A stretch of DNA of 64,000 nt, taken from contig NC_091105.1 of NCBI RefSeq assembly GCF_024713975.1, positions 17,988,439 to 18,052,438 of the forward strand, read 5' to 3'. The notes beneath the pieces are model-generated. The model ran no database searches. It saw nothing but the letters and a program-made list of their open reading frames with translations, and was not told the DNA's origin. This document shows, piece after piece, positions 1 to 12,200 of the stretch. Origin of the DNA: Paralichthys olivaceus (Eukaryota; Chordata; Actinopteri; Pleuronectiformes; Paralichthyidae). Position numbers and translations under genes: made by a program. Numbering within the stretch: position 1 is the stretch's first letter; every line of letters begins with the position of its first letter.

Positions 1-282
1 TATATTTTCACTATCAAGATATTTGATTACTTGTAGCTCCTTGCCAGTGACACTTAATGATGAGGTTTATAGTGAAATCTGTTTTAAAGAACATTAAGAT
101 CGAGTTTGTATTCCTCTTTTACTGTTTTTATATTATGATGTGTTATATCATATCATAGTATATAGTATTTTTTCTTTTAATATGTCTTCTTGTGTTTGTA
201 TTTTCTAATGTTTTTTTATTATGTCATTAGTCTACCTGCTGCTACGACACCTTAATTTCCCCCATGGGGGATTAATAAAGTC

Positions 283-341
<59 letters not shown>

Positions 342-346
342 GATTG

Positions 347-392
<46 letters not shown>

Positions 393-617
393 AATCGTCT
401 TGGAGTTCAGTGGGTATATCAGAAATGCATTTTAATGGATTTTCACTATCATGATATTGGATTACTTGTAGCTCCTTACCAGTGAGACTTAATGATGAGG
501 TTTATAGTGAAATCTGTTTTAAAGAACATTAAGACTGAGTTTCTCAAATACTTGACGTCCTGAAAAACTGAGTTCAGTGCTTGAGCTCATCAAAGTGTGA
601 GGAAAAATCGTGAGTAC
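1..617. repeat. 104-bp direct duplication flanking an ATCT microsatellite
   Basis: Positions 4-107 and 439-542 are near-identical 104-bp copies in the same orientation without indels. Between them lies an (ATCT)n tract at about 283-392, interrupted once near 341-349. The region would be first-intron sequence of the minus-strand CNDP1-like gene. No other coding exon was seen in 1-617. Confidence 0.8.
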
Positions 618-725
618 CTCTACGTAATCTTCTTCATGGCTGTCGACGTACTGAGCCAGCTCCGTATACTGGAAAGCCTGGACGGTGGAAATGACGAGGA
701 CGGAGAAGAGAAGTGGAAGATGCAT
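618..725 (-). CDS. First coding exon of a CNDP1-like (carnosinase, M20 family) dipeptidase, partial gene
   Basis: Read on the minus strand, this 108-nt exon encodes 36 residues starting MHLPLLFSVLVISTVQA, a typical signal peptide, followed by FQYTELAQYVDSHEEDYVE. The segment QYVDSHEEDYVE matches the N-terminal helix of carnosinases (QYIDLHQDEFVQ in human CNDP1; similar in CNDP2). The secretory leader favours CNDP1, the secreted zinc dipeptidase that hydrolyses carnosine, over cytosolic CNDP2. The exon ends at a gtactc donor. A tttctgcccacag tract directly before the ATG may be a splice acceptor; alternatively an in-frame ATG at 752-750 could extend the leader by nine residues. The metal-binding M20 domain would lie in exons beyond position 1 and is not visible, so the assignment rests on about 20 mature residues and is tentative. 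Confidence 0.55.
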
Positions 726-1566
726 CTGTGGGCAGAAACAGTGAAGAGTCATGATTTCATCAATGTTAAGAAACTTCCCTGAGGACAGTGAGCACACGCA
801 GGTCTGCAGAGCTAGTGATGGAAATATTAAGGAATTGAGCTTAGATTCCACCAGCCACCAAAGAAATCACTAGGAATAACAAAGCTGTAAAACTTTCTGA
901 TTAACGAAGCATCGCGTTAGTTCATGCAGAACACGGATCATGTGCTCAGCTGCCAGCTACCGATAGGTCGCAGGGGCTCGTCAGCCACCGACCAATCACA
1001 GCTCGTTCTCTCACCAAAGCGGTGTCTTTAAATACGACCTCATCCTCACTGATCCCTGCTCAGTTACACTGTCACCTACTTGCCTCCACCTTTTAGCACC
1101 GAGTCCAAACATGGTCATGGTAAACGATATTCATCCTGCACATGTTCCCTGTTTTACCTGAGCACGCTGCTGGGCTCATCCAGGGAACAGCCAAAGACTG
1201 GAGCCTTCAGCACCGATCATGACTGTATCCACACTTGCAACACATGGGTAAATCATGACTTAGTGTTCCTGACTGAATTTCACTTTTTTTCTTTACCTAT
1301 TCAATATTCATAGCAGTCACAGTAGTGTTCGAATTAACTTGATTATTTAATCGTCAATTTCATTATTGATCAATCTTCACACTCAAATCATTCAGTTTAC
1401 AGTAAATCCCTTCTTGGTGGAAAATGTAATTTGAATACAAAAGTCATATTTAAGGATTTTTTATGAAATGAAAACGTGAAAGCCCACTTTATGTAATTCA
1501 AAAGTAATAAATGTTGAGTAAATGTATTTTTGTCCTTCCTCACACATTACTGCATATGCCACTATA

Positions 1567-1603
<37 letters not shown>

Positions 1604-2010
1604 TATATTACATTATATTTGTACACCATTAAGAGAATAGTGCCTGTCTAATTCCACAGATACTCCATTCTCTCTCTAAGCAGTACACAAGGTCAGGTTA
1701 TAGATAAAGGACCAACCAACAGAACATTGTAGTGTCTACGCTCAGGGAGTTTCATAACTAACTCAGAGGCACCAGACAGAGAGGCACCAACTTCAACTCC
1801 TTTTAGGAGTATGCATACTTTCGGCTTAATTATCCAATAGGATGCAAACACATGCATGTTGCATAGAGAGTGACATCAATTCTAGCCATTCATTGATGTG
1901 CTGTTAGAATGGGTGACACAAGTAGAGGAAGATATATGGGGAGGCAGTGGGAGACAGCTTGAGACTTGGTGGTGACAATTGCTCATGTTAGCGTTTTTAT
2001 ATTGTTGCAC
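726..2010. other. Non-coding stretch with a TA microsatellite
   Basis: Apart from the candidate promoter at 985-1040 no exon could be supported here. A (TA)n run occupies about 1563-1600. Short open frames in this interval lack splice signals or similarity that I recognise. Confidence 0.5.
985..1040 (-). promoter_or_regulatory. Candidate promoter of the CNDP1-like gene (TATA-like)
   Basis: On the minus strand a TATTTAAAG element lies at about 1026-1034, roughly 300 bp upstream of the signal-peptide ATG, a plausible core promoter distance if there is a short 5' UTR or first exon. On the plus strand the same place reads CCAAT at about 990 followed by TTTAAATA at about 1026, so the elements could equally serve plus-strand transcription. 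No plus-strand gene follows, so the minus-strand reading is preferred. No transcription start can be fixed from sequence. Confidence 0.25.
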
Positions 2011-2766
2011 CTTCTGGTCTCCTTGATTCATCAAGTCTACAATCAAATCTTCTGCATAAGACATCAGCTGCTGCCTGAGTTCTCCTTTCACCAGCTTCCA
2101 GAAAACGTATAACTAAGTAAAGAACATAGACTCCTCATCCGAACTTTAAAATCACACAAATTCCAAGAAACAACATCAACCAACATTTGCTGGATGACCT
2201 GTGGTCTTACCTTTTCTCTGCCGGAGGTTTGTGTGTGTGTGTGTTTCAGTCTCCTCAGACAGGCAGACTGTGGCCCTCTGTTGTTTCCTGGACATTTATA
2301 TACCCTCCCCTCATATCTTACTCCCACTGGGCCTCCAAGGGTCACACAGTCAAACATTTCCTGTAACTCTGCCAAGACAGCTGACAAATTAAATTTTTCT
2401 TGCTGACAGGTACAAGAATTACACTCAATCTATTGATTGAGTTCTCCAGGAATGCACAGAGGGGGTTCAGCAGGAACAAAAGCAGCAAAGTGAAATAACC
2501 AAACTCCTCTTGTTTTAAAATCTCCTCGCAAACCCCTATACAAAAGCAGAGCAGCTTTTCTTGTTCCATATTAGGGAGGCGTCCCGTCGTGCTGAATTTA
2601 ACATAGAGCTACTTGTAAGCATTCCTAATATTAATCTGAAACTTTTTAATCCCATCAACTCTTCATGCTCATTGGATAAATTGTCCCCGCTAAAACTTAC
2701 TTCCTCCACAGTGGGAGACAGGACAAGAACCTGAGGATTTGTCACACTCACGTTTTCATTTTCCAT
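2011..2766 (-). CDS. Unidentified minus-strand gene candidate, three in-frame exons
   Basis: Three minus-strand exons fit together in phase 0. Exon A (2766-2701) starts with ATG, encodes 22 residues (MENENVSVTNPQV...) and ends at a perfect gtaagt donor. Exon B (2402-2322, 27 residues beginning QEKFNLSAVLAELQEMF) has a cctgtcag acceptor and a gtaaga donor. Exon C (2094-2011, 28 residues beginning LVKGELRQQLMSYAEDLIVD) has a ttctggaag acceptor and a gtgcaa donor; read through, it meets a stop at 1882. Every exon is a multiple of three. The product would be acidic and helix-rich with no signal peptide. I do not recognise the family. It could be the 5' part of a longer gene, a small lineage-specific gene, or chance. 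The head-to-head position against taf2 (ATG to ATG 1.8 kb) is ordinary. Confidence 0.35.
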
Positions 2767-4250
2767 AAAGATTCAAATTAATCATCAAGAAACAGAATAC
2801 TGTGATTGGACAGAAAAATTATTCCTGGTTGAAATAAAGACCAGTTGGAACAATGGCTTGTTGATAAGTAGAGACCAAAGGTGGCTCTGTGCAGTTAAAA
2901 GACTCCACACTGAATGTAGTTTGTTGCAGTGCCTTGCTGCTGCACTAATCAATGTAATATTTGCATATTTAAGTTAAGAGGGAATTCGCTGGATTGTTGC
3001 AGGGAAGTACCGATACCCACAGAAGTTCTCCAGGGCCTGATGCTTTCTTCTAGGAGCCCAAGTCCCATGTTGAAACATTTTGGAGTACAACTAAAGGGGC
3101 ACAATTTAACTTGTTGTGTTTTTGCTTAATAAAGGAAACAAGAAGACATTTACAAACTAAATGATTTAATTTAATATGAAAACTCCATTAAATCTTTATT
3201 TGTGTCTTTATTTATTTCATAATTATGTCATTATTATCTGTTGCATAGACAAAAACTGTTATCTGAGTTATCAAAGCCTTTCTGACAGATCCAATCTTCG
3301 ACGTGAGGTTTCTGTCTACAGAACAGCTGCTTTTTTTTGTTTTTGGCTCCATACTGAGTCAAAACTATAAAGACGTGTGTGTGTGGAACAAATCAAACCA
3401 GCCTGCTTAAAACCAACAATCATGATTTTATATTATGTGCTGTTGCCATGTGTTTGAATGATTATGTAAGTAAACATAATTTCTGTGTGTAGGTTTTAGT
3501 TTTCTGTGATGTAATAAATATACACAGGCATTTTGAGTACCGGTTGCTTACATGAGCTCAACCACATTGTCATGGGAGCAGTAATTGATTCCATTCATTC
3601 AGCCATTAAATTATTCATTAATTATATCAAACCTCTTATTGCCCAATAAAATATGAAATAATGAATTCCCCCTGATGGTGCCCCCCCCTAACTACACTAC
3701 ACGTTTCATTTCCTGTGGACAACGTTAATGTTTTACTGTGAGGAAACGTTTTAATTCACTCTCTCAATCCAAAGAACTATAAAAGGTGAATGTAAAACCA
3801 TGTAAGATAATTATGCACTCCATAAAGCTCCTCACCTGTGACGTCACACTTGAACTTTCCTTGGACAATAACCTGCACACTGGAAATATATTGCACCTTT
3901 CTTTCTAGTTGCTGGTTAATTCTATATTTGTTTATATTTATTCTTGCACTAACACACCTCAGATCATTTCTTCTGGGTGGAAACGTATAAACCTTCATGG
4001 CCATTAACCCCGACTCTGGTGTAATTCTTCACATGCACAGGAGGGGGCGCACTGAGTGAAAAGTGCGCGCAATCACAAACACAAGCTTTTGTCTCCGCCC
4101 CCTCTGACGCAGTGAAGACGTCCCCTCAGTTTTTTTATGAATTAAGGGATTCATTATATTTACTCTAAAACTAGTTATTATCACACATTACACATTTCTG
4201 TGTATTTTGGTGATAGTCTCATTTTTATTGAAATTATCCGCTTGTGTCCG
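2767..4250. other. Intergenic region between the minus-strand candidate gene and taf2
   Basis: No gene was recognised. The interval is AT-rich up to about 4,000 and becomes GC-richer toward the taf2 promoter. There is a short C homopolymer near 3680-3690. Confidence 0.45.
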
Positions 4251-4543
4251 TTTTCCGCAGGAGGTCAGAGGTCACAAACAAAATGGCGGACCGCGGCGGA
4301 GCGGCGCTCACTTGTCCTGCAGCAGCCGAACACAGAGCGGATATATGACCGGTGCTGCCGCTGCAGTCTCTCTGCGGACCTGTTCTCCTGTATAACACCC
4401 ACTGCTAGTCATGGCCGACTTACACTGAAGATACGTCCACTGTGGCTGCAGCGAAACAAGTGAAACAAACCGAGGCTCATCACAGAGACACTACCCGAGC
4501 AGCGGCGCAGCGGCATGTTGCTACTGCATCACAACAAGTGAAG
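4250..4543 (+). promoter_or_regulatory. taf2: taf2 promoter and 5' UTR, CpG-rich, with YY1-like site and short upstream ORFs
   Basis: This stretch is much richer in CpG than its surroundings, as expected of a housekeeping promoter without a TATA box. CAAAATGGCGGAC at 4279-4291 matches the YY1 consensus (AAnATGGCGGC), which in vertebrate housekeeping genes usually sits just downstream of the start site. If transcription begins upstream of it, the leader holds three short ORFs: 4283-4348 (21 codons), 4411-4428 (MADLH) and 4515-4541 (MLLLHHNK). The last ends two bases before the taf2 ATG at 4544. The exact start site is unknown. Confidence 0.55.
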
Positions 4544-7500
4544 ATGAACCGGAAGAAGGATAAAGGGTTTGAGAGCCCGCGACCTTTTAAATTATAAGTA
4601 CTTTTTTCTTTATCTCCGTGTCTTTGTTAGCTTAGTGATGAATAGTTAGCAGCAGCGCAGCTAAGTTAATGCTAACGTAGCTTCCACGACTCTTCCAGAC
4701 AGTTACAGTGGGATCGTGTCTCGGCTCAGTGAATGTGTAGTAAACAGTGTTTTCCGTTAACGTCACGTAACGACGCGGTGTTTCTGTTTCTGCTTCACGA
4801 CCCATCAGATGGTGTGTATCAACAACATCAACTTCCAGAGGAAGTCTGTCATCGTGAGTACAACACGACACCACGTCTGCTGTGCATCACTGTGTTACTG
4901 TATGATCACTGTATTACACGCACAGCTAGTTTAATCATTTGTATTTGTTAGATTTGATGCTGATATGATGTCAGGAGGCTTGTTATCGTGTTACAGCTCC
5001 ACAGAACTATATTAAACTAACTGCTGTGGAAAAAAGCCAACACACACACAGTTTTACAGTTGTGGGCACATTTTCAACAACTTCTTTCTTTTACTCTTCT
5101 CTTTTATTTTACTTGAAATTAGTTTTAAGCTGTTCTTTCTGATGTTAAATCGATTTCTTTTAATTTTGTCTTTGTTGTTTTCACACTTTTTATTGATTTT
5201 CTATTCAATCCCATCATACATGTGTTTGCAGCATATAATGGAGATGAAAGTAAATACAAATGTACAAAAGCATGAGACAGCTGCCTCAGTCAGGTAGTTA
5301 CAGTTATAAAGATACCCTAAACATCCCAACCCAGTCCAAACCTCCCCAAGCTTCCCTATTATCCGATATCAAAATCTCCAAGTCAAAGTCTTTTGCCAGA
5401 ATGACTGCGCTTGTTCATCACAGAGGAAGCAAATACCATATAGTGCCATGTAAAAAGGAAATAAATAATAATTATGATAATAATAATAATAGGAAGGAGT
5501 TGTTCAAGTTGTCTCTGTTCTTTTTATGTTTCTTTACAGAACCTGTTTATGAACTGTGCTTTATAAATACAATTGCTTTGCCTTTTTTCCCTTGCTTCCC
5601 TCAGGGCTATGTCGAGCTGACCATCTTCCCCACTGTGGTCAACCTGAACAGGATCAAGCTTAACAGTAAACAGTGCCGCATTTACAGAGTCCGGGTCAAT
5701 GAACTTGAAGCCCCGTTTATTTACAATGACCCCACACTGGAGGTGTGCCACCATGAGTCCAAGCAGTGAGTACATCACTGTTTTATACGTATGAGTCCTC
5801 TGCTAACCAGGTTCATGTTCAGAAAATCATGTAGTTGTAATGGTAAGATATGGAGCAAGTATATTTACATTGTTATCACTTTCTATTTTAGTAGAAAAAG
5901 TATTTTTATCACTGTTATTGTTTACTTCAAGAGGCAAACACACTTTGTGAAAATACTTTGTATGTGTCTTCGTAGGAGGAACCTCAACTATTTCTCTAGT
6001 GCCTACACAGCAGCAGTGAGTGCTGTGGACCCTGATGCAGGACACGGGGAGCTGGTCATCAAAGTGCCCTCTGAACTCTGGAAACAAGGAGATGGTAAAA
6101 TAAATATTTAGTCAAACGTCATCATTACAAAAGTCCAATTTGTAATTTTCTTGGAATGGATTGATGTGGCCACATGATGTACTTTTCCAAGTTTTCTATT
6201 GCTGAAATGAAACTATAAGATCATGACTGAACCACACATTTTCCTTTGTCACCTGTGTTCAGATTTGAAAGTTCTAAAGGTGTACATAGAATTCTCACTG
6301 GACCAGCCAAAAGGAGGTCTCCACTTTGTTGTTCCTGATGTGGAGGGCAGCATGGCAGAGAGAGGAGCTCATGTGTTTTCGTTTGGATACCAGAACTCCA
6401 CCAGGTATCAGAAAAAGTTTTTATAATTACCCTATTTTATAGGCAAGGGTTAAAATGAAATACTTTGTTTTTGGTAACTGCTCATACATGGAAAATTGGA
6501 GCTTTGGACTGATTCTGTCCCTGAGCCAAAAAGATGAAAAAATTGGTCCAAGATTTTGAAATACCAGTTTTATTTAGACTCACGCCTAGAGCTGGCTATA
6601 AAGGGACACTATTAAAGCTCACAGTCACATTAATCATTGAATTTATTTCTGTTTTCAGCCTGTCCCTAAAGCTCATATAAATATCTTGTACCCTAGATTC
6701 TGGTTCCCCTGCGTGGACTCATACTCAGAGCTCTGTACGTGGAAGCTTGAGTTCACTGTTGATGCTTCCATGGTGGCAGTGTCCTGTGGTGATCTGGTGG
6801 AGACCATCTACACCCATGACATGAGGAAGAAGACATTTCACTATGTCCTCCCCATTCCTACAGCCTCCCCTAACATCTCCCTGGCTGTGGGGCCCTTTGA
6901 AATCCTTGTAGACCCCTACATGCACGAGGTGGGTTTTTAGTGACCAGTGCTGCTTTTAAATAATGATGTTGCTGTGTAGTTAAGAAATAGAAAATTAACT
7001 CATTTATTCAGTTTTGACATCTATACAGTATGTATTACTATTTATTAAAAAAAAAAAATATGAAGATTTTGTATTTTTTTTATGACATGAAATGGTTAAC
7101 ACAGTGTCTCGTAAACTTATTTCGCCAGTAATTTCACTAACACTAACTCATATCATGCAGTCTCCTTTTAGTGAACTGAGAACACACCTATATACACACA
7201 CACACACTCATCATATTTTAAAAACAAGGGCTTTGTTGCTTTCGAATGCCTTATATATGATTGTGAAATCAGAATCAAGGTTTGAGACACATGTAAGAGG
7301 AAAGTGTCAACCATTATTCACTGGGACCACAGATTAACAACACTTCAAATTACAGCCATTTGTAAAACATTATGAGACACACTGACTTACTGCAGGTCAG
7401 TTATAATATAGTAATATTTACTACATTTAAACACAAGGTGGCAGTATTGACTTTAAGATGTCCCATTCAAAAGCATAAGAAAGCATAATCACATAATCTA

Positions 7501-9182
7501 ACATTTGGTGACAAACAATACCAATAATCCAACATTGTACATATTGTATAAAGGCAAATCGTGTGTGTGTGTGTATGTGTTAGTCCAGACAACAATAGTG
7601 TGGATCATGTATCTGGAATGAAATTGTGATGTTTCAGTATTACAGTATGTGTAGATGTGAAGCAGGTTGTAATATTTCTCTGAAGAAACAAAGTAGATAT
7701 GTCACAGCAGGTGTTACTTGTTGATTATTCCTGTGTCATGGTTGTGATGGATCTGTAATAATGCTCCTTAGATCTCTAAGAATACAAATTCAATTTATAC
7801 AAAAATCTATTTAAATTGAATGTAGTGTACTGCACCCCTTACATAGTCTATTATGGTAGCAAAAGCCATAATGAAATATCAAGGAAACATTGAATATTCT
7901 TTTATTGCCTTTAACTTAATATTTTCTGTATTTTTCAAACTCTGGATAAAGAGCAAAATGTTACAGTTCTAACGTGAAGCCCATAATCATAATGGCATTG
8001 TTATCAATGATGCTCCTGTTACGTTTCAGGTGACCCACTTCTGTCTGCCGCAGCTGTTGCCACTGCTCAAACACTCTATGTCTTACCTGCATGAGATTTT
8101 TGAGTTCTATGAAGAGATCCTGACGTGCCGTTACCCTTATTCCTGCTTCAAGACTGTGTTTGTGGATGAATCCTATGTGCAAGTGTCCTCTTATGCATCC
8201 ATGAGCATCTTTAGGTAATTATGAAATAGTGTCGGAAATAGAGTTCACCCGCTTCTCTGTTCATTTAGGTTATGATAGAACTGGTAGATTTCTGAAAACA
8301 TTATTTTATGGTGCATCAATTAACACCCTTAGAAACTTGGAGTTTATTTGTTAAGAATGATTTTCAGGAGATTGTCTTGGATGCAGATTATAGTAATATT
8401 GTATTCACCTCCACTTCACTCTGCCTCCGTCTTTCAGTACCAACCTGCTTCACAGTGCTATGATCATAGACCAGACCCCACAGACCCGTCGCTGTCTGGC
8501 CCAGGCCTTGGCTCAGCAGTTCTTTGGTTGTTTCATCTCCAGGATGTCATGGTGAGATTTAACTTTTTACTGTGTAGCAAAGCTACACTTGAGAGTAAAC
8601 TAAGCTTGTGCTTAGGGAATGACTTTTTTCCAATTTTAAGGAGACAAGCTAAATGCATCTACACTCAGATTTCTAAAACAGAGACCAGAGTCTTGTCCTC
8701 AAAGTCAGAATTGTGTTAAGAGTCTCCAACGTTTGAAGGCTGCATTGTCATTGGTCATTAGTGCATAGAGGATTTACTTTATTCAAGAGCTTGGTCTTTC
8801 AGTTTGAGAATAAACCTCAAATATACCCTGTTTTTCTGTGCTCCCACTTCACCTTTTCTCCTCGAACTCATGCTGCTACTGTAATTAGTCCTGCTCTCAA
8901 ACTGAAAACCCTGTATTGCATTTTCAGTAAAAAGTATGTATTTCTTTGTCTGCCAGGATCTAAACTGAAGTAAATCAAGAACAAAGCAAGTCAACTTTAT
9001 TTATTGTGATTTTAATTGTGCTTTACATTGAACAAGTCCCTGCACAGTGGAAATGTAATAACAATAATAACAAAGCAGCATACAGTATGGAAACATGCCC
9101 ATAATACAATCACACACAATGTAATTGTCCCCTCTCCCCCCCACAAACACACACACGCGCGTGCACACACACACACACACGT

Positions 9183-9237
<55 letters not shown>

Positions 9238-12200
9238 TTGTTTATAGGCTTAAGAAAACAGGATGGTTTGGCTTTAAATTCCACGAGGCAGGTTCACAGT
9301 AACTAAAAGCACATTTACCAGCCCTTGATCTTATACTGGGTACAACTGAGAAGCCCTTGTCTGATGACTTGAGAGGTCTGATGGGGGGGAAGCCCAAGAG
9401 TTAATGTCCGAGAGAAAAGTACTTGTTTTTGTCTGGATTACAGATTAACGTCTTAATCTGCCTCTAGTCATTTTCATTGTTTAATATCAGGATCATGCAT
9501 TTGTGAAACCAGGATCATCTAACCAGGGTTATCGACACTCCTTTTCTCTAGTCTTTACACATGTATGTATTTCATTCTTCATGTGACCCGCTGGGTGCAA
9601 CGCCGTGAATGCCTTCTGGAAGTGAGTGCTGTTTGCCTCATTATTATGATTCATCACTTCTCCCCCTCTCTGTGACAGCAGGCCACCTTTGAATGTGGTA
9701 ATTCAGAGCAGGTATGCTGTGAATCGTTTGAAGCACTCTGTGACTTTGACTGTCATGGGAAGAGGTGTTATGAGTTCAGCCATGGACGGACCACAGTAAG
9801 CGTCAGAGGCCGGGTTTTCAAGTAATGGAAAAGTGCTGTCATTATTGTTTGGAAGCATTCTCACATAATGTCCAGGCGGTCAGCCTTACTCTTCATTGTA
9901 TTCATGCCTTTTTAAGACGTGTGGTATCATTTACCCTCAGACCTTTTCATATAATGCTGGTGATGAGAGATTTAGTACAGCACTAGGCTGTTTTGTCAGG
10001 AGTCACAAGATGAGCCAGCACTGGCACTGGCCTGAATGACTGTATTTACCACTATGATGGATCGCTGTGTTAGTACCTGGCAACTTGGCCAGTGTGGTTT
10101 CTACTGAGGAAACAATTCGGAGGGGCTTGCTCATGTTAAGAGAACATCAGTCAAACCTTCTCTGGTACTGTCGATATTATATTAATCGCTGATGAAAATA
10201 ATAAAGAACTTGCATGTCCTTTCTTTCCCTCCGCTCATTCTCCATTCTGCCTCTCTCCTCTTTTATCCTGCCTGACCTCTAAACACGCATCAGATGTGGG
10301 ACCTTGGTTTGCTTTTGTTGTTGAGCTGGCTGGTGTGTATGAAAAGACCTCAGGAAAGTCACAGATCTCTTTCATGTTAGCCAAGCTGGGTGCTGCCTGC
10401 TAGCAATTAATCAGAGTTGGGGTTAACTGGGGCCTGTAATTGAAAACAGGTTGCGCTCAGTAGCTTGACAGACGTATAAAGAAGAAGGCATAAGAAAAAG
10501 AGAAACTTTCAAATCTGTGAAACTGTTTTGAGGCATTGTGGATTTGAGATCTGGATTGTGTCTGTCTAATCAATGAAAAACAGGTTTTCTTCTCAATGAA
10601 TGTCTGCTGATGTGAATATAAACCTGACTGTTGCATGTGAAGATTTTTTGTGTTCGATTATTATGTGTTGTAAAACATTTGGCAGTTTTTCAAGCCTGAA
10701 GATGGAGGCGTCTATTCAAGAAAGGTTCAGTTGGTCTTGAGGTCAAGGTCCAGAGGGAAATGAAATTAGGAGCTGCAGAATTCACAGTTCTTGAATAGTC
10801 GTCATAATATGATCCATAAACACTGGATGAAATGAAAATACATCTCTCCATAATGTTGATTATAGCTGATAGATGAAATCACCATCATTATATTAACCAG
10901 ACCTGATTCAGTTCTGTGTAAAACCACCAAGGTTGAATCAGCATGTTGTCTCTTTTTTAACAAGCTAATAAAGCCTAGTTGGTACATTTATGAGAGGTTG
11001 TGATTGCCATGCCAAGCTCCTTCCAAACCATACCCTGAGGGTAAAATTCACCATTATACAGAGATGAAGCAACTGAAGTGTGGCCTGAAAAGCTTTACAG
11101 AGGTTTTCCATTGTGAAAGAGCCCAGGACAACGTCGGCTAAAGGATTGGACAGTTGAAAAAAAAAATGTAATTCAGTCTTGAATCTCAGTGTGATTTATT
11201 TTGGTCTGATTGGTTATTAGTTTCACATTCTGCTTGCTATAAATCTTGTGATGAACAAACTCTCTACAAAGAATGTCTGCAAGTCTAAAGTTCAGAATTA
11301 GGACAAACCAACAGTTTGAACCCTAACCCTGTTACTACAGTTCATTTGCCGCAATTCATTCTGGAAAAGAAATGTAATGAATTAAGTGATATTTAGTGTT
11401 TTGTGAACTTTGTGAGGAGTGACACTGCATGTTGTTGTTTCTGAAGGGCTGATGAGTGGGTGTTGAAGGGAATCTCAGGTTACATCTACGGCCTCTACCT
11501 GAAGAAAACCTTTGGAGTCAACGAGTATCGACACTGGATAAAAGAGGTAACGTTTCTCTCTATCAAATGTTTATCCACTGTTTATCCTGTCGTAGCCCTG
11601 ACTCGCCCCCAGAACACTGAACAGACCTGAAACCTGCTCAACTGCTGCAGTGAGGGTTTTTTTGTATTTCCCTCACCGTCTCAAAATTAGTTTTAGTTTT
11701 GATGCCTCTGTGCTGCCGCTGTCCATCCGTCTCATTCCCGTGAATGCGATATCTCAAAAATGCCTTGAGGGAATTTCTCTGAATTCGATACAAATATTCA
11801 CTTTGATTCAAAGATGAACTGATTAGATTTTGGTGGTCAAAAGGTGAAGGTCACATGACTATGTGTTGTTTTGAACATAATATATCTTGAGGCACAAACA
11901 TTCACTTAGATTCAAGGATGAATTGAATTCGATGGTCAAACTTTAAGATCACTGTGACTTCATGAAGCATGTTTTTTGCCTTGTGAATACAATATTTCCA
12001 AAACACCTTGAGGGAATTCTTTCTCATTCTGTGAAAACATTCACTTGAACTTGGATGATGTTTTTCTTGAACATGATATCTTAAGATCAGCTTGAATGAA
12101 TGTCTTCATGTTTGTTAAAAACATTCACTTGGACTCAAAAACGAACTGGTTAGAATTTGGTGCCAGGAGGTCAAAGGTCAATGTAACCATATATTTCTGT

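Noticed and set aside
283..392. Regular repeat that could suggest a CRISPR-like array
   Set aside because: It is a tetranucleotide microsatellite without spacers in a eukaryotic genome.
5260..5769. 169-codon open frame starting well before taf2 exon 3
   Set aside because: Only the part from 5605 matches TAF2; the upstream part is intron read-through preceding a good acceptor (cttccctcag).
9001..9306. Overlapping open frames rich in Cys-Val or Thr-His on both strands
   Set aside because: They simply translate the CA/GT microsatellite.
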